A stretch of 64,000 bases of DNA from Gonocerus acuteangulatus (GCA_946811695.1 OX328130.1:74889398-74953397), one strand, 5' to 3'; positions 11,487-22,110 are shown, counted from the first letter of the stretch. The notes: generated from the letters alone by a model not told the origin. Numbers and translations are program-made.

Positions 11487-11870
11487 TACTTTTTTTTTTT
11501 AAATTTATTTATGAGCACCCCGCATTGACAGCGTTTCGCCCAGGTACACATATAAAATAGTTACAATATTACAAATCCAATTACATTATTGTGTGTTTTA
11601 ATCTAATTATACAATTAAGTTTGTGAATAACATACAGCTAAAAGTAAAAAACAATACATTTTTAAGAAAAACTTATAATTATAAAGGAAACAAAGAAAAT
11701 AGTTCCTATGTACAATATGACTATATATAATCGCAACAGTTTCTATTTACAATATAGGTTCTATGCATAATATGACAGCATACATAAGAACAATAGCCCC
11801 ATGTACAATCAATAGGAAGGATCCTATGTAAAATAATGATGAATAAATGAGTATATCACGTCATGAGTGA
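11487..11870 (-). mobile_element. Possible 3' end of a poly-A retroelement
   Basis: On the minus strand, ACGCTGTCAATGCGGGGTGC is followed by TCATAAATAAATTT and a run of A. This looks like the 3' end of a LINE or SINE inserted with its tail at 11487. The 5' limit and family are unknown. Confidence 0.35.
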
Positions 11871-12269
11871 TGTTTATTTAAAGAAAAAAAAAAAAACATT
11901 TAACGGCGATGTTAAAAGCACAGTTTGGGTCGTCTAGACAATCAAAGACAATGAATTAAGAAAATTAAGTGGTTGTTGTAATACATACTGCACCCACATG
12001 TTGACTATTTGAGGAGTTTGGTCTGGGGTTTGTCGTTTTTATTTTGCCGTGAAACTTCTTTGTGGTACTAACATCAAATGCTAATAAAAACATAAAAAGC
12101 CTGGACAACAGAACACAACCATATTCCACTATATCAGGAGTGAAGGAGTGATTTTTATTATCGGACAGTGCCGTCTACCCGTTCTTATTGGCTAATGGAA
12201 AACCATTCAGATATTGGCCAGTGCGCATCTGTGTTAACTTTGATGTTGAAAGAAGGCATGCTCATGTTT

Positions 12270-12600
12270 GCGGCAATATCTTCACAATAAATCAAGAAAC
12301 ATTAATTGTATAAAACAATAAAGATTTAAAACGAAATCTAAAAAATCACGTTTTTTGTACTTATTTCGCCCATAACTCCGAAAGTATGCCTCCTGAAGAC
12401 CTTCTGGAAATGTTCTATTCTTTAGAAACGTCGAAAATTGATTCGCGGTTTTGCAAAATAGCAATGAAAAAAATGGGGAAAAATACAAAGTTTTTATATC
12501 ATTTTTTCGGAAGCTTAAAAGGTATTTAGGACTTTTAGGAATAAGATATTTTAGGAAGAAAATGTGGATAATACAATAAAACAACCTTCCATAATTCGTT
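12270..12600 (+). repeat. Interspersed repeat family D, copy 1
   Basis: Contains TTCACAATAAATCAAG, GCCCATAACTCCGAAAGTAT and TTTTAGGAAGAAAATGTGGA. The same ordered blocks, with changes, flank the piggyBac element at 50632-50704 and 52648-52870. This copy therefore acts as an empty site for that insertion. Confidence 0.6.
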
Positions 12601-12618
12601 TAACTCGGTTTGATAATT

Positions 12619-12644
12619 ATACCTTAATTATGGAATTAAGGTAT
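12619..12644. other. Short perfect hairpin
   Basis: ATACCTTAAT and ATTAAGGTAT flank TATGGA, giving a 10-bp stem. Its role is unknown; it may be the end of a small element. The rest of 12601-13042 shows nothing recognisable. Confidence 0.6.
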
Positions 12645-13042
12645 AAGAAAAGTTGCAAGGCCCAAATAGTTACATATTCGAAATATTTGAACGCACTCAA
12701 GCTTTCGAAATCATTCATTTCATCAAATCATTTTACTGATTGAAAATCGGTCTACTAGGACCGCCTCAAACATTTTGTATAATAAATTTTGGTTCTTTGA
12801 GGGGTCGATCAATTAAATTCTTTTGGGTTTATCGCCCCCAAGATGCGAAATTCGGTGAAGAGGTTAAAACATTTCAAGTTTCAAGTGCGTGTTTCGTCGT
12901 CAGCTAGGTTTACAATGTAGGTAACATTTCTAGAATAAATTTGTATATATTTTTTGGTTATAGTCGGAGAGCTGATAACGCGTTTTTCAAGAAGTGTTTT
13001 ATGCACCTTGAAATTTTGCTACAATGTACCTCTTGGGTAGAT

Positions 13043-13760
13043 AAGAAGGTAAGTATGTGTTTCCTGGACACCAGGTACTGCGAATGGGGGAAAGGTGCAA
13101 AACATTATTGCCCAAAAATTGTGTTTTATTCAGAAGCCAACTATCATTAATGTAATAAAATTGCAAATTAAGGGAATTTTAAAATGAATAATAAATACGG
13201 CAGACAATTTTAAGTGGGTTAAAATGTAAATTAAAAAAAAGTACCTAGTTTTTATTTTCAAAATATCAAATGAATTTCTTTATTCACGCTGCGATTTAAA
13301 CAGCGTCTTCAATAAACATATTTGAAAATAATTACAAAAGGGCAGACACAGGGTTTAATTATCAGGAAACATAAAAATAAATGTTGCCTATGATAGACTG
13401 GAATACACTGCGTGTAACCGTAAGTGTGTGAGAGCACCGCGCAGTTGTGGACGTTCCCTGCGCTCTCATTGATTCTTGCTCATATGATCTTATACAGCTG
13501 TTCCCGTTTAAATGGCAGCGTGAATAAAACTCATTTAATATTAGAATGAAAACAATTACTTTTTTTTTTTTACGTGTTATACAACATAAAATTATCTGCC
13601 TTATTTATTATTCATTGTAAAATTGTCTTAATTTTTTATATTAAAGATAGTTGGCTTCTGAATAAAACTATTTTTGGGAAATATATTTTTGCGCCTTTCC
13701 CCAATGCGCAGTAGCTGGTGTTCCACGGTAAGTCTATCCAACACATATTTACCTTCTTGC
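13043..13760. mobile_element. Foldback element with arms of about 230 bp
   Basis: The left arm (13043-13278) and right arm (13529-13760) are inverted copies. Shared landmarks are AAGAAGGTAA, then GGACACCAG or GGAACACCAG, then GGGAAAGG, then TTTTATTCAGAAGCCAACTA, then AATGAATAATAAAT. Divergence between the arms is moderate. A second 250-bp element (13279-13528) occupies the centre. The 69-codon frame inside the left arm is spurious. Confidence 0.75.
13279..13528. mobile_element. MITE nested in the foldback centre
   Basis: 250 bp with inverted ends TTTATTCACGCTGC followed by ATTTAAAC. The interior has a GC-rich portion with GAGAGCACCGCGCAG and CTGCGCTCTC, which can pair. No coding. Confidence 0.6.
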
Positions 13761-13812
13761 ACTACTATAATTGTATTTAAGGGTGAGGAAAATGTATGTA
13801 TGTATGAACCAC

Positions 13813-14070
13813 ATATCGTCGGTACAAATGCAAACTAACGAATATGAAAGAATGCATCTTTCATTGTCCATCTTTAATAATTTCTGCTGGACTTATTTAC
13901 GGAAAATTCTTCAAACTGACTTCACTCTATTAAAGGGAAAGTATTCCACTATCAAAAGGTCAAATCTGCCGAATATTTGACTGTCCAAAAAAAAGTTATG
14001 AATAAATACTTTTCCACTCTGAAAAGTGGTGATTTTCATATTCGTTAGTTTGCTTTTGTATCGACGATAT
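13813..14070. mobile_element. MITE, ATAT target family, copy 1
   Basis: Element 13817-14066 (250 bp) has about 33-bp inverted ends, CGTCGGTACAAATGCAAACT with AACGAATATGAAA after it. It is flanked by ATAT at 13813-13816 and 14067-14070. It shares its interior, in opposite orientation, with 27431-27681. No coding capacity. Confidence 0.8.
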
Positions 14071-14492
14071 CATGTGGGTATATTTGCCTACTAAATACTA
14101 CAGTGGCCCAAGTAACACGGCCATCTCGGAAGGTTTATCCCTAGACTTGTGTATGAATATCCGAGAGCTAGTCCTCCCTCCTTCGATCCCTGCTATAGTT
14201 AATCTTGAAAGGAGTCTTTATATAGGACACGGTGGTATAGCTAATGGCCCAGCTCAGGCCAAGCCCTATTATCTACCATACAGAAATAGATCTAGTCGGG
14301 AGTCTTCTAGAGGTGTGTAATGATGAGATTCCATAATTAGGCATTCATTGTCAAGAGGTTCATCGACATTATCAATGGGCTCATATTTAACAATTCAACT
14401 CTCGAAAATATTAATAATTTCATTCAATAAATTATTATTTTTTGCATAGTATCAGGTCAATGGTGTTAATGACCTCAGCAGTATAAGCATCA

Positions 14493-14539
<47 letters not shown>
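14071..14539. other. No gene recognised; long poly-A
   Basis: An 82-codon frame at 14072-14320 lacks a known domain. A run of about 39 A (14498-14536) abuts the mariner fragment and may be a retroelement tail. Confidence 0.4.
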
Positions 14540-14655
14540 TCTGGTCATCCCATTAGTAATGTCGGTGGAGTGCAGAATGTGTCGATCCAAGTTTTTCTGC
14601 TAGTTCTTCTACTGTTTCTTCTACAGTAGCCTGCAGGAGTTGGTCGTCAAGCTCT
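14540..14655 (-). mobile_element. mariner MITE, outer fragment of a split copy
   Basis: Starts at a mariner-type terminal sequence (GGTCATCCCATTAGTAATGT) next to TA. It runs through the remnant of the transposase helix-turn-helix region, read on the minus strand. It stops at GTCGTCAAGCTCT (14643-14655), exactly where the other fragment (17023-17298) begins with the same 13 bases. Confidence 0.75.
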
Positions 14656-15806
14656 TTTATATATATATCTACTATATATTTGTCAAATACCACTCACTCA
14701 CTCATCTATCAACGCCCAGCCCAAACCGCTCATCAGAAAATTTTGAAATTTTGCATGGACACTCCCTATATAGCGTAGGCGCTCGCTAAGAAAGGATTTT
14801 TTGATATTCGTATTTTTAAGCATTTTAGGGGGGTTTAAAGTTTGAGTTGGTTAGAGAAGGCAAGCCTATGCAGCCTGCGTTGCTAGAACGATAAAGAACA
14901 GCTGTTACCTTACATTATCTATCTCATAGTTTTATTTCTAATTGAGGTTAATTTCAACTATGATGGCAGACCTTGAATTACTAGAAATTAACTGTCCCTC
15001 ATAGAGTTTTAATTGCGTTTCTTTTCTGCCTGTCCCCGTCAGATAGGCTTGCCATATTTTTGGAGAGTTAAACCGAGACACATTAATATGAGATGGGCAT
15101 ACCAGGGGGGGGGATAAAAAGAGTACACATTATAAGCAAAATGGTTGGTGAGTTTTAAGCCTAGCAACTAACGGGAAGGGGGAATCCTAAACTGTTAGTC
15201 TACCCAAACCTTAAAAATAAGAACGAAACTTTTTTTGCTACTTGATTTTCTTAAAAAAATCTCTCAGCCAAATAGTAGTGTCTGGCAGCTGGCAGCGCTG
15301 TGCAGGTAGTTCCAGCGTTTTACAGTTAGATTACTTCTCATTTCTTTGACACTGTTAGCAGTAGTAACAATGTTGATTGTAGAAAAGTAACCGATTTATA
15401 AAAGATTCTTATAAACATGAATTCATTACTTTTTGCATCTTACAGCCTTTTCCGGGACATTGATAAAACCGGGCGGGACACCGAAACAATTGCAAAATAC
15501 CGGGACAGTCCCGGTCAAACCGTGATGTATGGCATATCCTTAGGTTTTCCAGGCGAGGTAATAATATCCCGAACCCCTGCAATGCCTCCTCACCTATAAC
15601 CTTGGTAATACTCGTAAATATATTGGGTGTTACCATATGACTTATTGGAAACATAAACTTTTAAATTTTAACGCCCATTGAATAAAATATAGTATGACGG
15701 GAACCGTGCTGTAATAAACTGCACAGAATTGTATAGTAACGTAATTTTAATTTAACGCAATAAAATAACTACTTATCTGCCGTGACGAAGCACGGGTATT
15801 TAGCTA

Positions 15807-15810
<4 letters not shown>
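14656..15810 (-). repeat. Interspersed repeat family B, copy 2 (inverted)
   Basis: The reverse complement starts ACTAGCTAAATACCCGTGC at 15810 and shares GATAAGTAGTTATTTTATTG and CTGCCATCATAGTTGAAATT with 6463-7565. Its far end has the GAGTGAGTGAGTGG words and a TA-rich tail that meets the split mariner site at 14656. An additional TTAATGTGTC/CCCGGTC-rich block sits at 15060-15540. Confidence 0.65.

Positions 15811-15870
<60 letters not shown>
15808..15870. repeat. (TA)n microsatellite left of palindrome 1
   Basis: About 30 TA units. A matching shorter TA run (16187-16206) lies on the other side of the palindrome. Confidence 0.95.
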
Positions 15871-15873
<3 letters not shown>

Positions 15874-15907
15874 TGATGTTATTTTTCGTCGCTGGGATAG
15901 TATTTTT

Positions 15908-16179
15908 AGATGGAACGGCATTTTTCTCCAGCGGTGGTACTCCTCCTCACTTCTTCCCGGAATATTTCGATGGATTCATCTCCATCTTCTTCAGCCAGGT
16001 ACTTGTTTCTTCCTCGGTGGTAGCCAAGAGAATGGCTTTCAACCAAGGGAATCATTCCCTTGGCTACCACCGAGGAAGAAACAAGTACCTGGCTGAAGAA
16101 GATGGAGATGAATCTATCGAAATATTCCGGGAAGAAGTGAGGAGGAGTACCACCGCTGGAGAAAAATGCCGTTCCATCT
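15908..16179. mobile_element. Palindrome 1: head-to-head Penelope-type 3' ends
   Basis: The arms at 15908-16028 and 16059-16179 are 121 nt each and complementary except at one position; the loop is 30 nt. Reading outward, each arm has CCTGG-CTGAAGA, a GATGG...CCATC stem (one arm has CTATC), CGAAA and CCGGG. That is the layout of Penelope-like element 3' ends, which are known to carry hammerhead ribozyme motifs. Here one extra base separates CTGAAGA from the stem. TA microsatellites flank both sides. The 102-104 codon frames on both strands are by-products of the symmetry. Confidence 0.65.
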
Positions 16180-16207
16180 AAATAAATATATATATATATA
16201 TATATAT

Positions 16208-17022
16208 GCAACAAATGTCGTTCCTTAGACTACGCTGCCTCTTGTGTTTTTGTTGTTTTGTTGGTTTTTTTATTAGAAGAACAATTTTTATTTTTTGGCC
16301 CACGAACTATTGGAAACAGAACAAATTACAAGGTCATGATATAAATGAATGCATCGAAGAATGATGAGGATGCTGTCTCTCCAGCAACCCAATAAAGTTG
16401 GGCAGCCCACTTTATTATTTCATTAAATAAAGTTTTCTTCTTCTATTAGGTCAAGCTGATAAACGGGTTTCCTCCCTATGAAGTGAGAGAGAGGGAACCT
16501 TTTTTTATGTGATGTGTGCCAACCTTATGGTCATTAACGCCAGTGGGGAATATTAGGCCTATGATGAGAAGGAAGATGGCGATCCGGGAGGAGACAAGAA
16601 GAGGCAGGGGAAGAGAAGGACCCGGAGGCTCAGCCCGACAACCCTAAACCTTATTAACCGTGAGTGGAGGTATAGCTAGCTATGAGAGCTACCTCTGCTG
16701 GGATGTGCTCGCTCCCCCCCCCCCCCCCCTGCAGAGCACCCACATCCCACGGAGCTCGGGACACATCTTGTCCAAGTTGTCGGGCAGGGTGCCCGTCGCC
16801 AGTCCCGATCCCCAGGCCCCAGGCCCACACCACGCCAGCTCGCCAAGCATGTCCTCTCCAGGCCTTTTTGGTTGCATTACAATTAGTTAGTGGCTTTTGT
16901 GCAGTTAAAGTGATTTATATGTATTATATATGCGTATAGTGTATTTTTAACTGTTATACTATATAATTAAGTGGCATTGATGCTGCAAACTGTATTAGGG
17001 CGAAGGAGGTTAAATGGCATTC
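16208..17022. other. Unassigned right part of the 2.4-kb insert
   Basis: Contains a GC-rich patch (16560-16870) with a run of 14 C. An imperfect hairpin has TGGGATGTGCTC (16699-16710) on the left arm and GAGCACCCACATCCCA on the right. Frames over the patch lack any recognisable domain. The segment ends at the second copy of the 13-base mariner target. Confidence 0.5.
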
Positions 17023-17298
17023 GTCGTCAAGCTCTGTTGTTCCACCTGTACGAGGCTCGACTTCAAGCTTGCGGTTTCCCGTTCGAAATCATTCAAACCT
17101 CTAGTGCACTTGTCGCTCGTGCCTATGCCATTTTCGCAATATATTTCTACAAGTTTTCGATAAGTTAAAGCAGATTTTTTTCCTTTATCGAATTCCTAAA
17201 GTATAGTGTATTTAATGCTCTATTAAACAAACATAAATTGAAAAGGAGAGAACATAAACAGAGAAAATATTAAAAACCAACATAATGCGATGACCTGA
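17023..17298 (-). mobile_element. mariner MITE, inner fragment of the split copy
   Basis: On the minus strand it covers the start of a mariner transposase (equivalents of FGNSLKGENFALTYRKLVE) with frameshifts. It ends at an inverted terminal sequence (GATGACCTGA) followed by TA at 17299-17300. Together with 14540-14655 it makes one mariner copy like that at 25764-26242. Confidence 0.7.
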
Positions 17299-17623
17299 TA
17301 TGATATAAGGCGTAAGTAAACCCTGTAACTTTGTCCTTCTAATATCAGTAATAGAGTAAATGAAGGCTAATGAAAGAAAGGCAATATCCATGTAAATTAA
17401 CATGCCATCACTTCAACTTTTGAAACCAATCAAAAACTTCAAGATATTTTAGAAGGTGTAGTTAGAATGGGTTCGGGATGTTAGAACTCTACTTATTATC
17501 TGTAAAAAATTAGAAACATGTTACAGTTACAATAACATGAGTTAAAGGACATTCGGGACTATTAGGAGACGAGACTTACATGCAAAATCTGCTTCAAAGG
17601 ACAGGACATTGTGTATAGCTAAC

Positions 17624-17755
17624 TGTAGACTTCTATCAGAAATTATAAAAACACGACTAAGAGACGAATCAATTCAAAAATGGGAAGAACGATGGATGAA
17701 CACACCCAAAGAAAGGCATTCGCACGAATTCATATCTACAATACGAAACTCTTAA
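17624..17755 (+). pseudogene. R1-like non-LTR element C-terminal scrap
   Basis: One frame reads RLLSEIIKTRLRDESIQKWE, ERWMNTPKERHSHEFI. This resembles the C-terminus of R1/Jockey-type polyproteins, where WQxRWxxSxKGRxTHxxxPDI is common. Neighbouring frames are closed. It is short and isolated, so the assignment is tentative. Confidence 0.45.
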
Positions 17756-17769
17756 CAATTTTAAAATAA

Positions 17770-17950
17770 CACAATTCTTAGCCAACGGCCATAGCCACGT
17801 TGAGTGCACCGGTTCCCGTAGATCACCGAAGTTAAGCAACGTCGGGCGTGGTCAGTACCTGAATGGGCGACCGACCACGTGCTGTTGGCATTATAAAAGG
17901 GTGGCAACCTGTAGATAGCCCGGCGCTAATGGCCAAGTTGTAGATGCGCC

Positions 17951-17997
<47 letters not shown>

Positions 17998-18012
17998 AAT
18001 TCACAATTCTTA
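17770..18012 (+). mobile_element. 5S-rRNA-derived SINE with 11-bp TSD
   Basis: 17781-17889 is a clear 5S rRNA relative. It begins GCCAACGGCCATAGCCACG, keeps GATCACCGAAGTTAAGCAAC and GTCGGGCGTGGTCAGTACCT, which form the RNA polymerase III internal control region, and ends GCTGTTGGC. The core AAAAGGGTGGCAACCTGTAG follows, then the tail GGCGCTAATGGCC...GATGCGCCG, then a run of about 43 A. The exact 11-bp direct repeat CACAATTCTTA flanks it (17770-17780, 18002-18012). It is a recent insertion of a SINE3-class element, not a functional 5S gene: the 5S part is about 109 nt and has no terminator. Confidence 0.9.
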
Positions 18013-18140
18013 TCAAGACTGACAAAATTACTTTTCTACAAAAACGGTTCTGGAGTAATTTCTAATGTCATGTCGAGAAAAAAGTACTTAAATCACCAAA
18101 AGTATTGGTTTCGTTGTTTTGAAGGGTTCTTTGTGTATGT

Positions 18141-18261
18141 ATTCCTCCGTTTTTTATTGTTGCTGTAGCTATTGAGGTTGCTCTCATGACGGAATTTTTT
18201 TTAAATTTCGTCAATTCTTTATCGATCCTACCTAGTAGACACCGAAAATGACCCCGTTAAA

Positions 18262-18341
<80 letters not shown>

Positions 18342-19250
18342 CTGTTAACACGATAGCGGCCAGAGTTTTTGTGTTTTCTTCACGAAACGTGGTATATAGC
18401 GTTCCATTAGCAAACGATTGAAAGAGTTCGTTAACCAACAAAATCGGTCCACCGGGAGGGGGGGTTTACCCCGGACCCAAAACACTAATTTGACCATGCC
18501 AGCCGTAGTTTTTGTTATATTTCAACGAAACTCGGTATTCGTTATGTTTATCAAAAGAGAGAAATACGTTGTAAAAATAAACTACATCGGTTCATTAGGA
18601 GGGGGGGGGTTTACTCCGGACCCACATTACCAATTTGCCACTACCAGCCGTAATTTTTGTTACATTTCAACGAAACTCGGTATTCGTGGTGGTAATCAAC
18701 AGAGAAAAATGGGTTGTAAAAATAAACTAAATCGGGTTATTTGGAGGGGGGGGGGTTTACTCCGGACCTAAAGTACTAATATACTCATACCGGTCGTAAT
18801 TTCTGCTGCATTGTAACGAAACGCGGTATACGTCGTGGGTATCTCATTAGAAAGAAGTGTTGTAAAAATGAATTAAATCGGTCTATTGGAAAGGGGGGCT
18901 TTAAACTGTGTTTCATTATGATTAGCCCACTACTCGTAGGTTCACAAAGCCGCCGCGAGGAGCGCTATCTCCCACTAGGGGGACTGTATCCTGTTCCTGC
19001 GTCATATCAAAAGACGGAAAATGAAGTTTTTGTGTATTTATTAAGTAGGTCAGTATCATCAGTAACGCTGGAATCAAATTATTTACAAAATTAATAATTG
19101 AACAGTTCTCATAAGAAATGTAAATGAGCAGAACTATTCACGATTTTATTTTATTTATATAGACTATTTACGGCAAATTATTCAGTAATGTTGTCTACAC
19201 TACAAAATTTCTGAGGAAAGTGCTTACTTATGTAACTCCTGCGTGACGGA
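18141..19250 (-). mobile_element. Helitron-like non-autonomous element, copy 2
   Basis: Inverse of copy 1: 5' end TCCGTCACGCAGGAGTTAC at 19250, subterminal AGCACTTTCCTC at about 19215, minisatellite units at 18440-18900, then a TA run joined to TG repeats (18266-18341). The 3' hairpin is degraded at 18141-18150. Confidence 0.6.
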
Positions 19251-19645
19251 CTTTTTGTAATGGATTTTAGCAGTATAATGAATTTGCCAGTAAAAAATAG
19301 ATACTTAAAATCAGAAACAAGTTTAGGATGTATAATAATATACTTTTCCGAGAGGTACTAGAAGAGGGAGAGTAATTCTAGATTTTATTATACTTTTTAT
19401 TCAAGATTTCATTGGCTTGGGTGTTTAAATTGCGTCCGTTATGGAAACGCGCTAAGATGACGCAGTTTCTGCGGGACGAATTTTTTATTGGTGTAATTAT
19501 ATAGTGAAAAGGTTGACAGCTGTCAGTACAGTAGATGTCCCACAGCATGCCAGGAAGGCGGAAGTCAGTTTAACTGTCAATCCAATCCGACATTATGTAT
19601 TCTTGAATGGCCTACTAGCAGCTTCTCAATTAACCCATACGACAC

Positions 19646-20182
19646 TGATAGCCACATTTGTGACAACGAGCCAGCATGCCCCGTGGCCTGATAGCCACAT
19701 TCGTGACAGCGAGCCAGCATGCCTCGTGGCCTGATAGCCGCATTCGTGACAGCGAGCCAGCATGCCTCGTGGCCTGATAGCCACATTCGTGACAACGGGC
19801 CAGCATGCCTCGTGGCCTGATAGCCACATTCGTGACAACGGGCCAGCATGCCTCGTGGCCTGATAGCCACATTCGTGACAACGAGCCAGTATGCCTCGTG
19901 GCCTGATAGCCACATTCGTGACAGCGAGCCAGCATGCCTCGTGGCCTGATAGCCGCATTCGTGACAGCGAGCCAGCATGCCTCGTGGCCTGATAGCCGCA
20001 TTCGTGACAGCGAGCCAGCATGCCTCGTGGCCTGATAGCCACATTCGTGGCAACGGGCCAGCATGCCTCGTGGCCTGATAGCCACATTCGTGACAACGGG
20101 CCAGCATGCCTCGTGGCCTGATAGCCACATTCGTGACAACGGGCCAGCATGCCCTGTGGCCTGATAGCCACATTCGTGACAT
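19646..20182 (+). repeat. 43-bp minisatellite, about 12.5 units
   Basis: The unit is CTGATAGCCACATTCGTGAC plus a GCGAGCCAGCATGCCTCGTGGC tract, with G/A and C/T variants. 43 is not a multiple of three and the minus strand of the unit has no stop in any register. All three minus frames are therefore open (169-217 codons) and encode the same 43-residue cycle. They should not be taken for genes. Confidence 0.97.
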
Positions 20183-20508
20183 CGCCGTGGGGACGATGTG
20201 TCCCCACTTCGTTTTGGGACTAAAAGCCACCGCTGTGACAGCTTTTTGCGATAGCTAGCGGTAAGTTTTGTAAGCTCTAGTCACTCTTCTATCCGCTAGA
20301 GTTTCTTTAAAAATCAGTTTGAGCCTGTTGAATGAATATTCTCCTCTGCTTCCCGGCCCCTGTGTATAGTTCGGGTCTCTCTGATGGGCCTTATTCACGT
20401 TATACCGGGTCATATATACCAACACCGAAATATTTGACTATATATTATTAAAAAAAAAAGAATATCAAAACTTTTTTCAAAAAAATTAAAACAAGATGTT
20501 AACCGTAT

Positions 20509-20547
<39 letters not shown>

Positions 20548-21234
20548 GTTTTTAAGCCTGCTTTTGACTTGTACAAAGCCCAGAGTTAGAAAATGGTAAA
20601 GAACCCCGTTTAAAGAAAGAAATGAGAAGAGATGAGTGGTGTAGACTCAGCTATTTTAATGCCGTCCTATAGAACCAGGAAAGTGAAACGGGTTCCGCTC
20701 CACGGGCATCTAAGTTCGTGCGGGTTGCCGTCTAGTAAGGGTATAAGGAGTTCCTCACTTCGGTGATCACTGTATCATTTCAATAAACCATATAATAAAA
20801 AACATGAAACATATTACAGCCCTATGTAGCGGCTACTATATTTCCCCTAGAATAATATATGTGAAGAAATAAGAATGAAGAGCGTGCATGAAGAAGGTAA
20901 TATCCTCTAGCAGGGGCTATTCCTCCCCCCCCCCATGCATTATAAATGCTAAAAGCTCCTTTAGGGGATGGAGATTTCAGGAAATTACCATGCTATTTCT
21001 ATGGTCGGTAGGATATTCAACCCTTACTTACTCTAATATATCTACATTTTCTTAAACCATTCTTCAATAATAATAACTGAAAATAATGATTTATATTAAC
21101 AAAAAAAAATAATACTGATAGTGACGCCAAATTAAGATATATCCATCACTTAAAGCAGAACAATTGTTTTAAATTGCCAATTGTGCAATCATTGCTGAAA
21201 CAGGTCTGTCAACCACCACGCCATCAACAAGACT
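20183..21234. other. No gene recognised; poly-A tract
   Basis: Includes a run of about 35 A at 20512-20546 that may be a retroelement tail. Confidence 0.4.
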
Positions 21235-21397
21235 ATGTACATTTATGCCACCTGGAGGATAAGATACAACCGAGGGCTATATGCAAAATATGGAGATGTT
21301 GCAATTCTGTACTTTATAAAGATTTGCAAGCTCCGTTGGGCAGGTCATGTACAGGGGATGGACGAAGAAAGCAACCCGAGAAAAATATTATCACATT

Positions 21398-21650
21398 GCA
21401 CTAGTATTTTTATAGTGACACAACTCAAAAATCGGTTTTATTCACACTGTCATAGTTATGACTATGAAAGACATGCTAAATGTATCTTTTTCGACCATCA
21501 AAACTATATGTACCTAGCTTCAGAGCTTGTACACCAGAGGGCACATGTGTCACCCTTCCTGTCTTAATGCTAAGCCCCCTACATAGGAAAGAGTGACTGA
21601 TTTTCAGTTGGGTTTTATTTTGAGTTGTGTCACTTTAGAAATACTAGTGC
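21398..21650. mobile_element. MITE inside the LINE, about 36-bp TIRs
   Basis: Inverted ends at 21398-21433 and 21615-21650 begin GCACTAGTATTT and share AGTGACACAACTCAAAA. The insertion lies between the RKIL and RRRGRPK-type blocks of the LINE, which proves it is an insertion. AAATATTAT on the left and AAATATTTT on the right may be a degraded target duplication. Confidence 0.8.
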
Positions 21651-21852
21651 GAAATATTTTCTAGAGGAGAAAAGAAGAATGAAAGTAAGACCAAAGACGA
21701 GATGGTTGCATCAGGTTGCCAGGGATGCGGCTCGGCTGTGGCGTCTAGCTTTTGGACGATGGTCAGGGTCAGAGATGAGTAGGGGTGATTTTATTTGGAA
21801 GCCGGAGTCAGGGGGTTATTTATAGCTTTCGGATTAGGAAAAAAATTAAAAT

Positions 21853-22052
21853 AAGGTAATTTTTTTTTCTTCCTACGGCGCTACGGCATCTAGGCCATTA
21901 GCACCGACATCCAGGGTGCAGCGAGGAATTTTCCCAATGAGCCGTGGGATGAGAAAATTCCTACCACCGGTGGAGATCGAACCAACCAACTCCCGCTTAT
22001 AAATCTAATGCGCTAGCCACTAGACCACGGGAGACCCCATTTGGAAGGTAAT
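21853..22052 (-). mobile_element. tRNA-derived SINE type 2, copy 1
   Basis: On the minus strand the head carries a tRNA-like region (GTGGTCTAGTGGCTAGCGCA; B box region GGTTCGATCTCC). The body follows, then tail GGTGCTAATGGCCTAGATGC and GGCGCCGTAGG near a T-rich (minus-strand A-rich) end. AAGGTAAT at 21853-21860 and 22045-22052 is a probable target duplication. It is inserted in the 3' untranslated part of the LINE. Confidence 0.75.
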
Positions 22053-22110
22053 CAAGCCAAAATGGAAAATCAAATAAATAAACTGATTATGATTAAATTC
22101 AAAAAATGCC

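Larger units (their letters stand above)
21235..22110 (+). pseudogene. LINE 3' end (RTE/CR1-type), interrupted twice
   Basis: 21235-21397 encodes WRIRYNRGLYAKYGDVAIL, then KICKLRWAGHVQGMDEESNP and RKIL. 21651-21826 continues with EEKRRMKVRPKTRWLHQV and ARDAARLWRLAFGRW. This order matches the conserved C-terminus of one widespread LINE group (RYNxELY, LRWxGHVxRMxExRxPKKIL, GRPKxRWxDxV, DLRRL). A 253-bp MITE separates the two halves, and a SINE splits the 3' untranslated end, whose remainder is 22053-22110 (AAATAAATAAACTG). The RT catalytic domain is absent, as in 5'-truncated LINE insertions. Family name is inferred. Confidence 0.75.

Noticed and set aside
15873..16214. 102-104 codon genes on both strands
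   Set aside because: They mirror each other through the palindrome, so no independent coding evidence exists. The same reasoning applies to 57864-58394.
17781..17889. Functional 5S rRNA gene
   Set aside because: Shortened and substituted, followed by the SINE core, tail and poly-A, with a flanking target duplication.
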